The notes under the pieces are model-generated. The model had not been told where the DNA came from, did not search any database, and saw only the letters and a list, made by a program, of their open reading frames with translations. Below, in pieces: positions 1 through 5,477 of a stretch of DNA of 6,059 nt (position 1 is its first letter; the number at the start of each line of letters is the position of its first letter). The stretch is from Bacillota bacterium. GTDB lineage: Bacteria > Bacillota > Bacilli > Bacillales_B > DSM-18226. The stretch covers positions 1-6,059 of the forward strand of contig JAKACS010000213.1 in the NCBI GenBank assembly GCA_021821235.1, read 5' to 3'. The translations under genes and the position numbers were made by a program.

Positions 1-276
1 AAAGCCAAAAAACAGCTTATTGATTTTGAAAAATTTGGCTGGTCTCATTTAGCTGTCTGCATGGCAAAAACGCAATATTCCTTATCGGATGATCCGGCCA
101 AATTGGGTCGCCCTGCTGATTTTACGGTTACGATCAGAGAGTTTAAGCCATCCATCGGCGCCGGCTTTATTGTCGCGCTGACAGGAGAAATGATGACGAT
201 GCCGGGATTGCCGAAAAAACCAGCGGCATTAAATATGGATGTCGCTGAAACCGGGAATGCGATTGGTTTGTTTTAG
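1..276 (+). CDS. fhs: Formate-tetrahydrofolate ligase, C-terminal part (5' end outside window)
   Basis: The reading frame is open from base 1 to the TAG at 274-276 and gives the last 91 residues of a protein that in this family is usually about 555-560 aa. The conserved C-terminal block is visible: a KLGRPADF stretch, then an [22 protein letters not shown] core, then [15 protein letters not shown] and a short GNAIGLF end, all typical of formyltetrahydrofolate synthetases. The family enzyme joins formate to tetrahydrofolate using ATP and yields 10-formyl-THF for purine synthesis and other one-carbon reactions in the cytoplasm. The ATP-binding and formate-binding parts lie upstream of the window, so intactness of the whole gene cannot be judged. 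The ATG at 61 is an internal methionine, because the frame continues upstream with family-like sequence. A hairpin terminator follows the stop. Confidence 0.95.
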   Translation, partial: KAKKQLIDFEKFGWSHLAVCMAKTQYSLSDDPAKLGRPADFTVTIREFKPSIGAGFIVALTGEMMTMPGLPKKPAALNMDVAETGNAIGLF

Positions 277-290
277 ATAAACGTTCAGTG

Positions 291-325
291 CACGAGCACC
301 CTGTAAGAGGTGCTCGTGTTTCTCT
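291..325 (+). terminator. Rho-independent terminator or attenuator after fhs
   Basis: A perfect 10-bp, GC-rich inverted repeat (CACGAGCACC at 291-300, GGTGCTCGTG at 309-318) encloses an 8-nt loop and is followed by TTTCTCT at 319-325. The stem is strong, but the T tract is short and broken by C residues, so termination may be partial. It begins 14 nt after the fhs stop, and the Shine-Dalgarno of the next gene starts at 326, directly after the tail. Confidence 0.85.
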
Positions 326-339
326 AAAGAGGTGTAACA

Positions 340-861
340 ATGTTTGACCCGACTGCATTTGAAAATATGAAGGTTATCCTTGAAGGTGCCCTTTACGATC
401 TGGATTTGCGTGGAGAGATTGTCATCATTGATCGCAATGATGTATTGAATATGGCGAAGCTTTCCAGATGCTTTGATCTGTCCTTTACACTGGCAAACAA
501 TGAAGACCAACCGGTTATTGCCAAATTTAGATTGCAATCAGAGTTAAAGAATTTTGCCGCAGAGCTGCTGCCAGACTCGCTCATGAAAAGTTTCGCCGGC
601 AGCTATATCAATTTGGAATTTAGCCTGCCGCAACAACAGGAACGAGCCGATTATGATGATATTGCGGAGATCTTAACGGAAATTTGGGGAGCCAATCGAA
701 AAATTACCATCCGCACTGTCATGGATCAGCTGACAGGGCATTTTGAAAAAAGTATCGCTGCCATTGAATTTACCAGGCTTATTCGTGAGGAGCAGATGGA
801 GGATTTGGTTGAAATGATCAATTTTATGAAAACAACATTGCATCGTTTGCAATCGTTGTAG
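340..861 (+). CDS. Uncharacterised conserved-looking protein, 173 aa
   Basis: I cannot assign this protein to a named family with confidence; it resembles hypothetical proteins of Bacillaceae that I have no function for. The start is set by AAAGAGGTG at 326-334, 5 nt before the ATG. There is no signal peptide and no membrane segment, so it should be cytoplasmic. The first ~95 residues alternate short hydrophobic strands and helices (for example EIVIID around 26-31 and SYINLEFSL around 88-96), suggesting an alpha/beta domain. From about 104 to the end it is predominantly charged helix, ending in an amphipathic stretch (about 134-172) that could be a coiled coil or dimerisation helix. It has one cysteine (residue 44) and no recognisable catalytic or nucleotide-binding motif. 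It sits between the fhs hairpin and the ABC-F gene, on the same strand as both, with no obvious promoter of its own. The gene looks intact. Confidence 0.85.
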   Translation: MFDPTAFENMKVILEGALYDLDLRGEIVIIDRNDVLNMAKLSRCFDLSFTLANNEDQPVIAKFRLQSELKNFAAELLPDSLMKSFAGSYINLEFSLPQQQERADYDDIAEILTEIWGANRKITIRTVMDQLTGHFEKSIAAIEFTRLIREEQMEDLVEMINFMKTTLHRLQSL

Positions 862-889
862 ATTAATATTAGCAAACTTTTTATAGCTA

Positions 890-925
890 AAGGGAATAAC
901 CACTTGCCGGGCGTCCCTTATCTCT
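890..925 (+). terminator. Weak hairpin, possible terminator of the 173-aa gene
   Basis: AAGGGA (890-895) can pair with TCCCTT (914-919) around an 18-nt loop, followed by ATCTCT. A second, partly overlapping short repeat is TTAGC (869-873) with GCTAA (886-890). Both stems are short and the T tract is poor, so this is a weak candidate only. It is the only terminator-like structure between this gene and the ABC-F gene. Confidence 0.25.
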
Positions 926-928
926 TTA

Positions 929-937
929 TGGTAAAAT
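929..937 (+). promoter_or_regulatory. Candidate extended -10 SigA promoter for the ABC-F gene
   Basis: TG at 929-930, one base, then TAAAAT at 932-937 matches the extended -10 form (TGnTATAAT) with five of six -10 bases. No good -35 lies 16-18 nt upstream; TTGCCG at 904-909 is 22 nt away. An extended -10 can work without a strong -35. Transcription would start near 944, giving a leader of about 70 nt before the ABC-F gene. Confidence 0.4.
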
Positions 938-1014
938 AGAAAAGATAGTGAAATTGCCGCTTTCAGTAAGAACATTTTAGAAGAAGAATTTTTAAAAGAA
1001 TGGAATGGACAGTC

Positions 1015-2901
1015 ATGAAAATGCTTACGGTCGAAAATGTTACAAAAACATATGGCGAAAAAAAGCTGTTTAACGGTGTCTCTTTTACGATTGCAGAAAA
1101 AGACCGGATTGGCCTGATTGGAATAAACGGTACCGGCAAATCGTCGTTACTAAAAATTACCGCTGGACTTGATGTGCCGGATGAAGGCCGGATACTACAT
1201 GGAAAAGACTATACGATTGCTTATTTGGATCAACAGCCTGAATTTGACACCGATCGGACTGTTCTAGAGCAAGTATTTTTTGGGGATGCCCCTATCTTAA
1301 AATTAATGCGGGAATACGAAAAAACATTGTTGGAATTGAATCAATCTCCGCACGATCGGAAGCTTCAAGAGAACTTGTTCCAGCTGCAAAAACAAATGGA
1401 CGCTCTTAATGCTTGGGACGCAAGCACGAATGCGAAGTCGATTTTGATGAAGCTTGGAATTGAGGAATTTGATAAGAAAGTCAGCGAACTTTCTGGCGGA
1501 CAAAAAAAACGGGTAGCGTTGGCGCAAGTATTAATTCAGGCGGCTGATTTGCTGATTCTTGATGAGCCGACAAACCATCTTGATTTTAACACGGTAAAAT
1601 GGCTCGAAGACTATTTGACCAAATACAGCGGCGCTATTTTGCTTGTGACCCACGATCGCTATTTCCTCGATAAGGTTGCAAATAAAATTTTTGAATTAGA
1701 TAATGGAAGTTTATATAGTTACAAAGGCAATTATGCTGCCTTTCTGGAAGCAAAGGCAATAAGAGAAGAAAACGAAGCGGCTGTAATTGAAAAGCAAAAA
1801 AACCTCTATCGGAGGGAATTAGAATGGATCCGCCGCGGAGCCCAGGCAAGATCGACAAAACAAAAAGCGCGGATTGAGCGGTTTCAACAACTTGAAGGGC
1901 AGCTTGCCAACGGGAAATTGAATGAAAAATTGGATCTTTCCTTAAATGGGAGCAGGCTTGGAAAACAAGTAATTGAGCTGAAATCTGCTTCAAAGAAATT
2001 TGGCAATAATGTTATTCTGCGTGGATTTGATTTGCTTATTAAACCAGGGGATCGGATTGGGATTATCGGCAAAAATGGCACAGGAAAATCGACTTTGCTT
2101 AATATTCTTGCCAAGCAGATACCGCTTGATGATGGTGAATTTATCATCGGGCAAACGGTAAAGATTGCTTATTATACTCAGGAAAGCGTTGATATGGATG
2201 AGAGTCAACGAATGATTGAATATATAAAGGAATCAGCACAAGTAGTGGAAACAGCGGATGGAAAGACGATTTCAGCAGCACAGATGCTGGAACGGTTTTT
2301 ATTCCCGCCGTATACCCATGGAACCCCGATTCGCAAATTATCGGGTGGGGAGAAACGTAGACTTTATCTATTAAAAATCCTCATATCTGCTCCTAATGTT
2401 TTATTGCTGGACGAACCGACGAATGATCTTGATACACAAACCTTAACGGTATTGGAGGATTATTTGGAGGAGTTTGGTGGTGTTGTGATTACGGTTTCCC
2501 ATGACCGCTATTTTCTTGATAAGGTTGCAGACCAGCTTCTGATTTTTAGAGGAGATGGGGAAATTGCAACTTTTTTTGGCAATTATTCAGACTATCTTGA
2601 AAAAGAGACTGTTTCGGATTCCTCTAAAATGGAGGCAGCAACACTCCAAGCTGGAAAAACTTCAGAAAAAGAAAAAAAGAAAAAAATGACGTATATGGAG
2701 AAAAAAGAATGGGAGGAAATGGACGAGGCTATCGCTGCTGTAGAGGCCCAGCTCGAGAATGTTGCCAATCAAATGAATCAAACCGGTAGTGATTTTGCAA
2801 AAGCTCAAGAGTTGATGGAGCAGGAAGTAGTGTTAAACGAAAAACTCGAAAAACTGATTGAGCGCTGGAGTCACTTGGCAGAATTATCCGAAAACAAATA
2901 G
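1015..2901 (+). CDS. yfmR: ABC-F family ribosome-associated ATPase, Uup/YfmR type
   Basis: This is a 628-aa twin-ATPase protein without membrane segments. Domain 1 has Walker A GINGTGKSS (about residues 36-44), signature LSGGQ (159-163), Walker B LLILDEP (179-185) and a switch His in VTHDRYFL (about 211-218). A charged interdomain linker (about 240-315) follows. Domain 2 has GKNGTGKST (352-360), LSGGE (442-446), VLLLDEP (462-468) and a second SHDRYFLDKV. Both sites keep all ATPase residues. The last ~75 residues are a Lys/Glu-rich coiled coil, the hallmark of Uup-type members; length is close to B. subtilis YfmR (about 629 aa). Family members bind the ribosomal E site, and YfmR is reported to relieve stalling when EF-P is missing. 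The chosen ATG gives MKMLTVEN, the usual family N-terminus, with GGAATGGA at 1002-1009 as a weak Shine-Dalgarno; an in-frame ATG at 1000 would add five residues. An antibiotic-resistance ABC-F is less likely given the C-terminal coiled coil. Confidence 0.93.
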   Translation: MKMLTVENVTKTYGEKKLFNGVSFTIAEKDRIGLIGINGTGKSSLLKITAGLDVPDEGRILHGKDYTIAYLDQQPEFDTDRTVLEQVFFGDAPILKLMREYEKTLLELNQSPHDRKLQENLFQLQKQMDALNAWDASTNAKSILMKLGIEEFDKKVSELSGGQKKRVALAQVLIQAADLLILDEPTNHLDFNTVKWLEDYLTKYSGAILLVTHDRYFLDKVANKIFELDNGSLYSYKGNYAAFLEAKAIREENEAAVIEKQKNLYRRELEWIRRGAQARSTKQKARIERFQQLEGQLANGKLNEKLDLSLNGSRLGKQVIELKSASKKFGNNVILRGFDLLIKPGDRIGIIGKNGTGKSTLLNILAKQIPLDDGEFIIGQTVKIAYYTQESVDMDESQRMIEYIKESAQVVETADGKTISAAQMLERFLFPPYTHGTPIRKLSGGEKRRLYLLKILISAPNVLLLDEPTNDLDTQTLTVLEDYLEEFGGVVITVSHDRYFLDKVADQLLIFRGDGEIATFFGNYSDYLEKETVSDSSKMEAATLQAGKTSEKEKKKKMTYMEKKEWEEMDEAIAAVEAQLENVANQMNQTGSDFAKAQELMEQEVVLNEKLEKLIERWSHLAELSENK

Positions 2902-2911
2902 TGGAAGACAT

Positions 2912-2954
2912 TTTATCAGCGGATTACACATAAACAATATGTTAAACTGATAAA
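2912..2954. repeat. Nested inverted repeat between the ABC-F and ypgR genes
   Basis: TTTATCAG (2912-2919) is the exact reverse complement of CTGATAAA (2947-2954). Inside it a second perfect repeat, ACATA (2928-2932) and TATGT (2938-2942), surrounds AACAA. No T tract follows on the + strand, so it is not a normal terminator. It may be an operator, an mRNA stem in the ypgR leader, or chance in AT-rich sequence. Confidence 0.4.
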
Positions 2955-2965
2955 GAAAACAGTAG

Positions 2966-2976
2966 AAAAAAGGTGA
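2966..2976 (+). promoter_or_regulatory. Shine-Dalgarno that sets the TTG start of ypgR
   Basis: AAAAAAGGTGA matches the anti-Shine-Dalgarno partner (its GGTGA part exactly). It leaves 5 nt before TTG at 2982 (8 nt from the GG core), an ideal distance. The GTG at 2973, which is in frame, lies inside this site and so cannot be the main start. Confidence 0.75.
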
Positions 2977-2981
2977 AGACG

Positions 2982-4121
2982 TTGAAAATCAGATCCATTG
3001 AACCAACACCAAGCCCCAATACTATGAAAATCATTTTGGATGAAGAACTTCCAATGGGTTCAAGCCACAATTATAAAAAAGACAATGCGGCTGGTGCTCC
3101 GGCAGTAATTAAAGAAATTTTAAAAATTGATGGTGTAAAAGGAGTATACCATGTGGCCGATTTTCTTGCCGTAGAGCGGAATGCTAAATACGATTGGCAG
3201 GAAATTTTGCCAAAGGTTCGCAAAGCTTTCGGTGAAGAAGTTTCCGAAGCGGATGAAAGGGGAACTGCTCTCAATGAGCATTTTGGTGAAGTAAACGTTC
3301 AGATCCAAATGTTTAAAGGCATTCCACTGCAAGTGAAGTTGACAAATGATGGTTCAGAACAGCGGTTTGGTATGCCAGACTATTTTTTACAGGCAAGAGA
3401 AAAGGCTCAACTTCCTGAAGATAATTATATATTATTAAGAAAATGGCAAGATCAAGGTGTCCGTTATGGCGAGTTTGAGCAAATTGGCAAAGATATTGTC
3501 GAGGAACTGGTTGCTGCCTATCCAATGGAACGACTTGACGTGCTTGTAAGTAGTGCCCATACAAAAACAGGTCCATCAACGGTACAACCGTCTCTAAAAA
3601 AACATAAAAAGACGACAGTAAAGGATTTTGATTATCCAGATTGGCAAATTCGCTACCAGCACCTTGAACAAATGGATGATCCAACACTTGAAGACATACC
3701 CGTTTTGGAAAAAGCATTGGCGGATGAAAAAATTTCTATTCGCAGGCTTGCGACAGCTTATCTTGGAATGATTAAAGATCCGGCAGTACTCCCGCTTTTA
3801 TTCAAAGCGTTGGAAGATAAAACAGTGACCGTTCGCAGGACAGCTGGGGATTGCATATCTGACCTTGGATTTAAAGAAGCGTTGGAAAAAATGGCATTGG
3901 CACTGAAAGATGAAAGTAAACTTGTACGCTGGCGTGCGGCAATGTTTTTATACGAGGAAGGTGACGAGAAGGCCTTGCCTGCATTGAAAGCTGCAGAAAA
4001 TGACCCTGAATTTGAAGTTCGCCTGCAGATCAAGCTCGCCATTGAGCGGATTGAGGGCGGCGAAGAAGCGAAAGGATCTGTGTGGAAACAAATGACAGAG
4101 GCGCGAAACTCAGCGGATTAA
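2982..4121 (+). CDS. ypgR: YpgR/CvfC-type protein: Nfu N-terminal-like domain plus HEAT-like repeats
   Basis: The protein is 379 aa from a TTG start; B. subtilis YpgR is about 377 aa. Residues ~2-85 resemble the Nfu N-terminal domain, beginning IRSIEPTPSPNTMKI and continuing to a GVKGVYHVADFLAVERN-like core. The middle (about 100-205) I cannot classify. From about 218 to 358 there are alpha-helical HEAT/PBS-lyase-like repeats, for example DEKISIRRLATAYLGMI, DKTVTVRRTAGDCISDLG and DESKLVRWRAAMFLYEEG. The CxxC cluster-binding motif of true Nfu scaffolds is absent and only one cysteine is present, so the protein probably binds partners rather than carrying an Fe-S cluster itself. Orthologues are annotated 'conserved virulence factor C' (CvfC) in Staphylococcus aureus; the biochemical role is unknown. 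There is no signal peptide or membrane segment. It follows the ABC-F gene by 80 nt and precedes brxA by 77 nt. In B. subtilis, as I recall, ypgR and yphP (brxA) also lie close together, flanking ilvD. Confidence 0.9.
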   Translation: MKIRSIEPTPSPNTMKIILDEELPMGSSHNYKKDNAAGAPAVIKEILKIDGVKGVYHVADFLAVERNAKYDWQEILPKVRKAFGEEVSEADERGTALNEHFGEVNVQIQMFKGIPLQVKLTNDGSEQRFGMPDYFLQAREKAQLPEDNYILLRKWQDQGVRYGEFEQIGKDIVEELVAAYPMERLDVLVSSAHTKTGPSTVQPSLKKHKKTTVKDFDYPDWQIRYQHLEQMDDPTLEDIPVLEKALADEKISIRRLATAYLGMIKDPAVLPLLFKALEDKTVTVRRTAGDCISDLGFKEALEKMALALKDESKLVRWRAAMFLYEEGDEKALPALKAAENDPEFEVRLQIKLAIERIEGGEEAKGSVWKQMTEARNSAD

Positions 4122-4128
4122 CTTTAGC

Positions 4129-4164
4129 ATGACATTGAATTTGGATCAGCAAATATAGTATGCT
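4129..4164 (+). promoter_or_regulatory. Weak candidate promoter for brxA
   Basis: Two overlapping SigA-like readings are possible: ATGACA (4129-4134) with TATAGT (4154-4159) at 19 nt, or TTGAAT (4135-4140) with TATGCT (4159-4164) at 18 nt. Each box is close to consensus but the spacing is long. No terminator separates ypgR from brxA, so co-transcription is equally possible. In B. subtilis, bacilliredoxin genes are linked to the Spx disulfide-stress response; no Spx site can be called here. Confidence 0.3.
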
Positions 4165-4181
4165 TACAAAGCAATAGTGAA

Positions 4182-4191
4182 TGGGAGGGAT
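4182..4191 (+). promoter_or_regulatory. Shine-Dalgarno that sets the brxA start
   Basis: TGGGAGGGAT has its GGAGGG core at 4184-4189, 9 nt before the ATG at 4199. An in-frame ATG at 4181 overlaps this site and would add six residues not seen in the family, so it is rejected as the start. Confidence 0.75.
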
Positions 4192-4198
4192 ATGTTGT

Positions 4199-4633
4199 AT
4201 GTCAATGGCATATGAAGAATACATGCGGCAAATGGTTAAGCCGATGCGCGAAGAACTGACAAAAGTCGGATTTGCAGAATTACCAACAGCAGAAAGTGTT
4301 GACCAATTTATAGAATCGGTTAAGGGAACAACACTTGTCGTTGTCAACTCTGTTTGCGGTTGTGCCGGGGGACTCGCACGTCCGGCGGTAACGCAAGCCT
4401 TGTTGAATAGTGATAAAAAGCCGAATCACCTCGTGACCGTTTTTGCTGGGCAAGATAAGGAGGCAACAGCAAAAATGCGAGAGTACTTTGAAGGGTATGA
4501 ACCATCATCTCCATCGATGGCCCTTTTGAATGGCAAGAAAGTTGTTCATTTTATTCCCCGCCATGAAATTGAAGGGTTTCCAAGGGAAGCTGTGATGGAA
4601 AACATCATGACGGCATTAAAAGAAAATTGCTAA
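4199..4633 (+). CDS. brxA: Bacilliredoxin BrxA (YphP family)
   Basis: This 144-aa protein matches YphP in length and in its MSMAYEEYM N-terminus, which separates it from the paralogue BrxB (YqiW). It has a thioredoxin-like fold with the characteristic Cys53-Gly54-Cys55 active site within VVVNSVCGCAGGLARPA. The conserved VTVFAGQDKEATAKMREYF block (about residues 80-98) and PSSPSMALL (102-110) follow, then FIPRHEIEG (120-128). The last residue, 144, is a further cysteine. Bacilliredoxins remove bacillithiol from mixed disulfides on cytoplasmic proteins after oxidative or hypochlorite stress, receiving the bacillithiol on the first active-site Cys. The start is set by a strong Shine-Dalgarno at 4182-4191. 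It lies 77 nt after ypgR and ends at a strong terminator. All key residues are present and the gene looks intact. Confidence 0.95.
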   Translation: MSMAYEEYMRQMVKPMREELTKVGFAELPTAESVDQFIESVKGTTLVVVNSVCGCAGGLARPAVTQALLNSDKKPNHLVTVFAGQDKEATAKMREYFEGYEPSSPSMALLNGKKVVHFIPRHEIEGFPREAVMENIMTALKENC

Positions 4634-4641
4634 AAAAGACA

Positions 4642-4682
4642 AAAAGTGAGCAGGTTAGTCAAGCGGCCTGCTCATTTTTCTT
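4642..4682 (+). terminator. Rho-independent terminator after brxA
   Basis: TGAGCAGG (4647-4654) pairs perfectly with CCTGCTCA (4667-4674) around a 12-nt loop, then TTTTTCTT follows from 4675. The stem can extend by one G-U pair and four A-U pairs, because an AAAAAG run (4641-4646) precedes it. The A run and T run also make it plausible in both directions. It closes the ypgR-brxA unit. Confidence 0.9.
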
Positions 4683-4708
4683 TATACGAATAAAAATATA
4701 TGGTATTT

Positions 4709-4714
4709 TATAAT
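4709..4714 (+). promoter_or_regulatory. Candidate -10 box of a ypjP promoter
   Basis: A perfect TATAAT lies in an AT-rich stretch just after the brxA terminator. No convincing -35 is seen; TACGAA at 4685-4690 has an 18-nt spacing but matches TTGACA poorly. Initiation near 4721 would give a leader of about 70 nt carrying the hairpins at 4743-4782. The strong terminator upstream makes a separate promoter for ypjP likely. Confidence 0.4.
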
Positions 4715-4742
4715 AGTAATAGTTTAAAAGTTTGATATGCAT

Positions 4743-4782
4743 TGTAAGGAAAAGGAAAGCCCTTACATTTTTCTTAAAGGGG
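4743..4782 (+). promoter_or_regulatory. Competing hairpins in the ypjP leader, one masking the Shine-Dalgarno
   Basis: TGTAAGG (4743-4749) pairs with CCTTACA (4761-4767) and is followed by TTTTTCTT, a weak terminator shape. CCCTT (4760-4764) could instead pair with AAGGG (4777-4781), which is the core of the ypjP Shine-Dalgarno. The two pairings share bases 4761-4764 and so exclude one another. The stems are short (7 and 5 bp), and no known riboswitch class is recognised. Confidence 0.35.
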
Positions 4783-4790
4783 ATATTCAA

Positions 4791-5375
4791 ATGAACAAAT
4801 GGATTCGCAAAACGCTCGTTGTGACGGTGTCGATCCTCACATTTGGCCTCGTCACACCCGCACAGCTTACCCATTATGTGAATGCCGGAAAAGCCGACAA
4901 TGAGGCAGTTGAAACAAGTCTACCGTCAGCAAGCATCGAGCAGCCACCGCTACCTGTACCGCTTGCCCGGGAAGAAAATGTTGTAGCTGATTTTAAAAAG
5001 CAGGCGGAAATGCTTTCCTATCAAAAATTTGGGACGAAAATCAAACCTGTGATCGAAAGTGAATTTCGAGAAGTGATTTTGCCGAATATAAATAAAGTCC
5101 TAGAAGACATCGCAGCTCAACTTCCTCAGGAAGAACTGCAAAATTTAGCGATTTCGGAACAGCCTGGTAAAGGGCGCTCCGAGAAAATTTTTCACGTGAC
5201 CAATCGGGAAACAAACAAAGATATCCTTCGTTTCCATGTTCGCCGCGATCAACCGCCGCAAGCAGGGTATTGGTTTAATTTCCATTATCATACTGTGCAA
5301 GACGATTTTCAGAGCCATCATGAACTCGGGGCCATTTATTGGGCGAAAAATACTCCGCCTAAATGGATGAGCTAA
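4791..5375 (+). CDS. ypjP: YpjP-like secreted or membrane-anchored protein
   Basis: The product is 194 aa; B. subtilis YpjP is about 200 aa. The start is set by AAAGGGGA at 4776-4783, 7 nt before the ATG; an in-frame ATG at 4737 lacks a Shine-Dalgarno and would bury the signal sequence. The N-terminus has a basic stretch (KWIRK) then a hydrophobic run (about 8-21), a Sec signal peptide or N-terminal anchor; VNA at 30-32 is a possible signal peptidase site. A Pro-rich linker (about 52-59) leads to the conserved domain (about 63-194). The C-terminus is aromatic- and His-rich, with FNFHYH at 162-167, HH at 176-177, then LGAIYWAKNTPPKW. There are no cysteines. The function is unknown; it probably acts at the outer face of the membrane. 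In B. subtilis ypjP lies, as I recall, near dfrA and thyB, so the neighbours differ here. No clear terminator follows. Confidence 0.85.
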   Translation: MNKWIRKTLVVTVSILTFGLVTPAQLTHYVNAGKADNEAVETSLPSASIEQPPLPVPLAREENVVADFKKQAEMLSYQKFGTKIKPVIESEFREVILPNINKVLEDIAAQLPQEELQNLAISEQPGKGRSEKIFHVTNRETNKDILRFHVRRDQPPQAGYWFNFHYHTVQDDFQSHHELGAIYWAKNTPPKWMS

Positions 5376-5417
5376 TAGGTTTTATTTGCGGTTTAATAGG
5401 AAAAACTTTATGAAGTA

Positions 5418-5444
5418 TGAAACCTTTTTGAAGGAGAATTCGTA
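5418..5444 (+). promoter_or_regulatory. ECF sigma (SigW-type) promoter upstream of yceD
   Basis: TGAAAC at 5418-5423 is a perfect ECF -35 box and is followed after 17 nt by CGTA at 5441-5444, the SigW-type -10. The spacer starts with C and a T run, also usual in such promoters. Transcription would start near 5452, about 26 nt before yceD. From memory, the B. subtilis yceCDEFGHI operon is controlled by ECF sigma factors (SigW/SigM/SigX) and SigB, which fits. CGTA favours SigW over the CGTC more typical of SigM. Confidence 0.75.
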
Positions 5445-5477
5445 AATAAAGTATAACGTATATTGGAGGTAAAACAG

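Noticed and set aside
229..537. 102-aa open frame on the - strand spanning the fhs hairpin
   Set aside because: It runs through the terminator and two well-supported genes on the other strand, with no family resemblance.
1634..1993. 119-aa open frame on the - strand
   Set aside because: It lies opposite the ABC-F gene, whose motifs are strong; low-complexity Leu/Gln/Phe-rich translation suggests a shadow frame.
1015..2901. Reading the ABC-F gene as an antibiotic-resistance determinant
   Set aside because: The Uup-type C-terminal coiled coil and chromosomal setting indicate a housekeeping translation factor.
3313..3717. 134-aa open frame on the - strand
   Set aside because: It lies wholly inside ypgR, has no recognisable domain and no evident ribosome-binding site; it is a shadow frame.
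5373..5400. Direct repeat TAATAGG at 5373-5379 and 5394-5400, 21 bp apart
   Set aside because: Two helical turns apart and just upstream of the ECF promoter, but the repeat is short, AT-rich and partly within the ypjP stop region; chance is likely.
5391..5418. SigB-like promoter: GTTTAA (5391-5396) and AAGTAT (5413-5418)
   Set aside because: The -35 fits, but the spacing of 16 nt is too long and the -10 lacks the GGG start; the overlapping ECF promoter is much better.
5377..5429. AGGTTT...AAACCT followed by TTTT as a terminator for ypjP
   Set aside because: A 6-bp AT-rich stem with a 37-nt loop is too weak, and the second arm overlaps the ECF -35 box.
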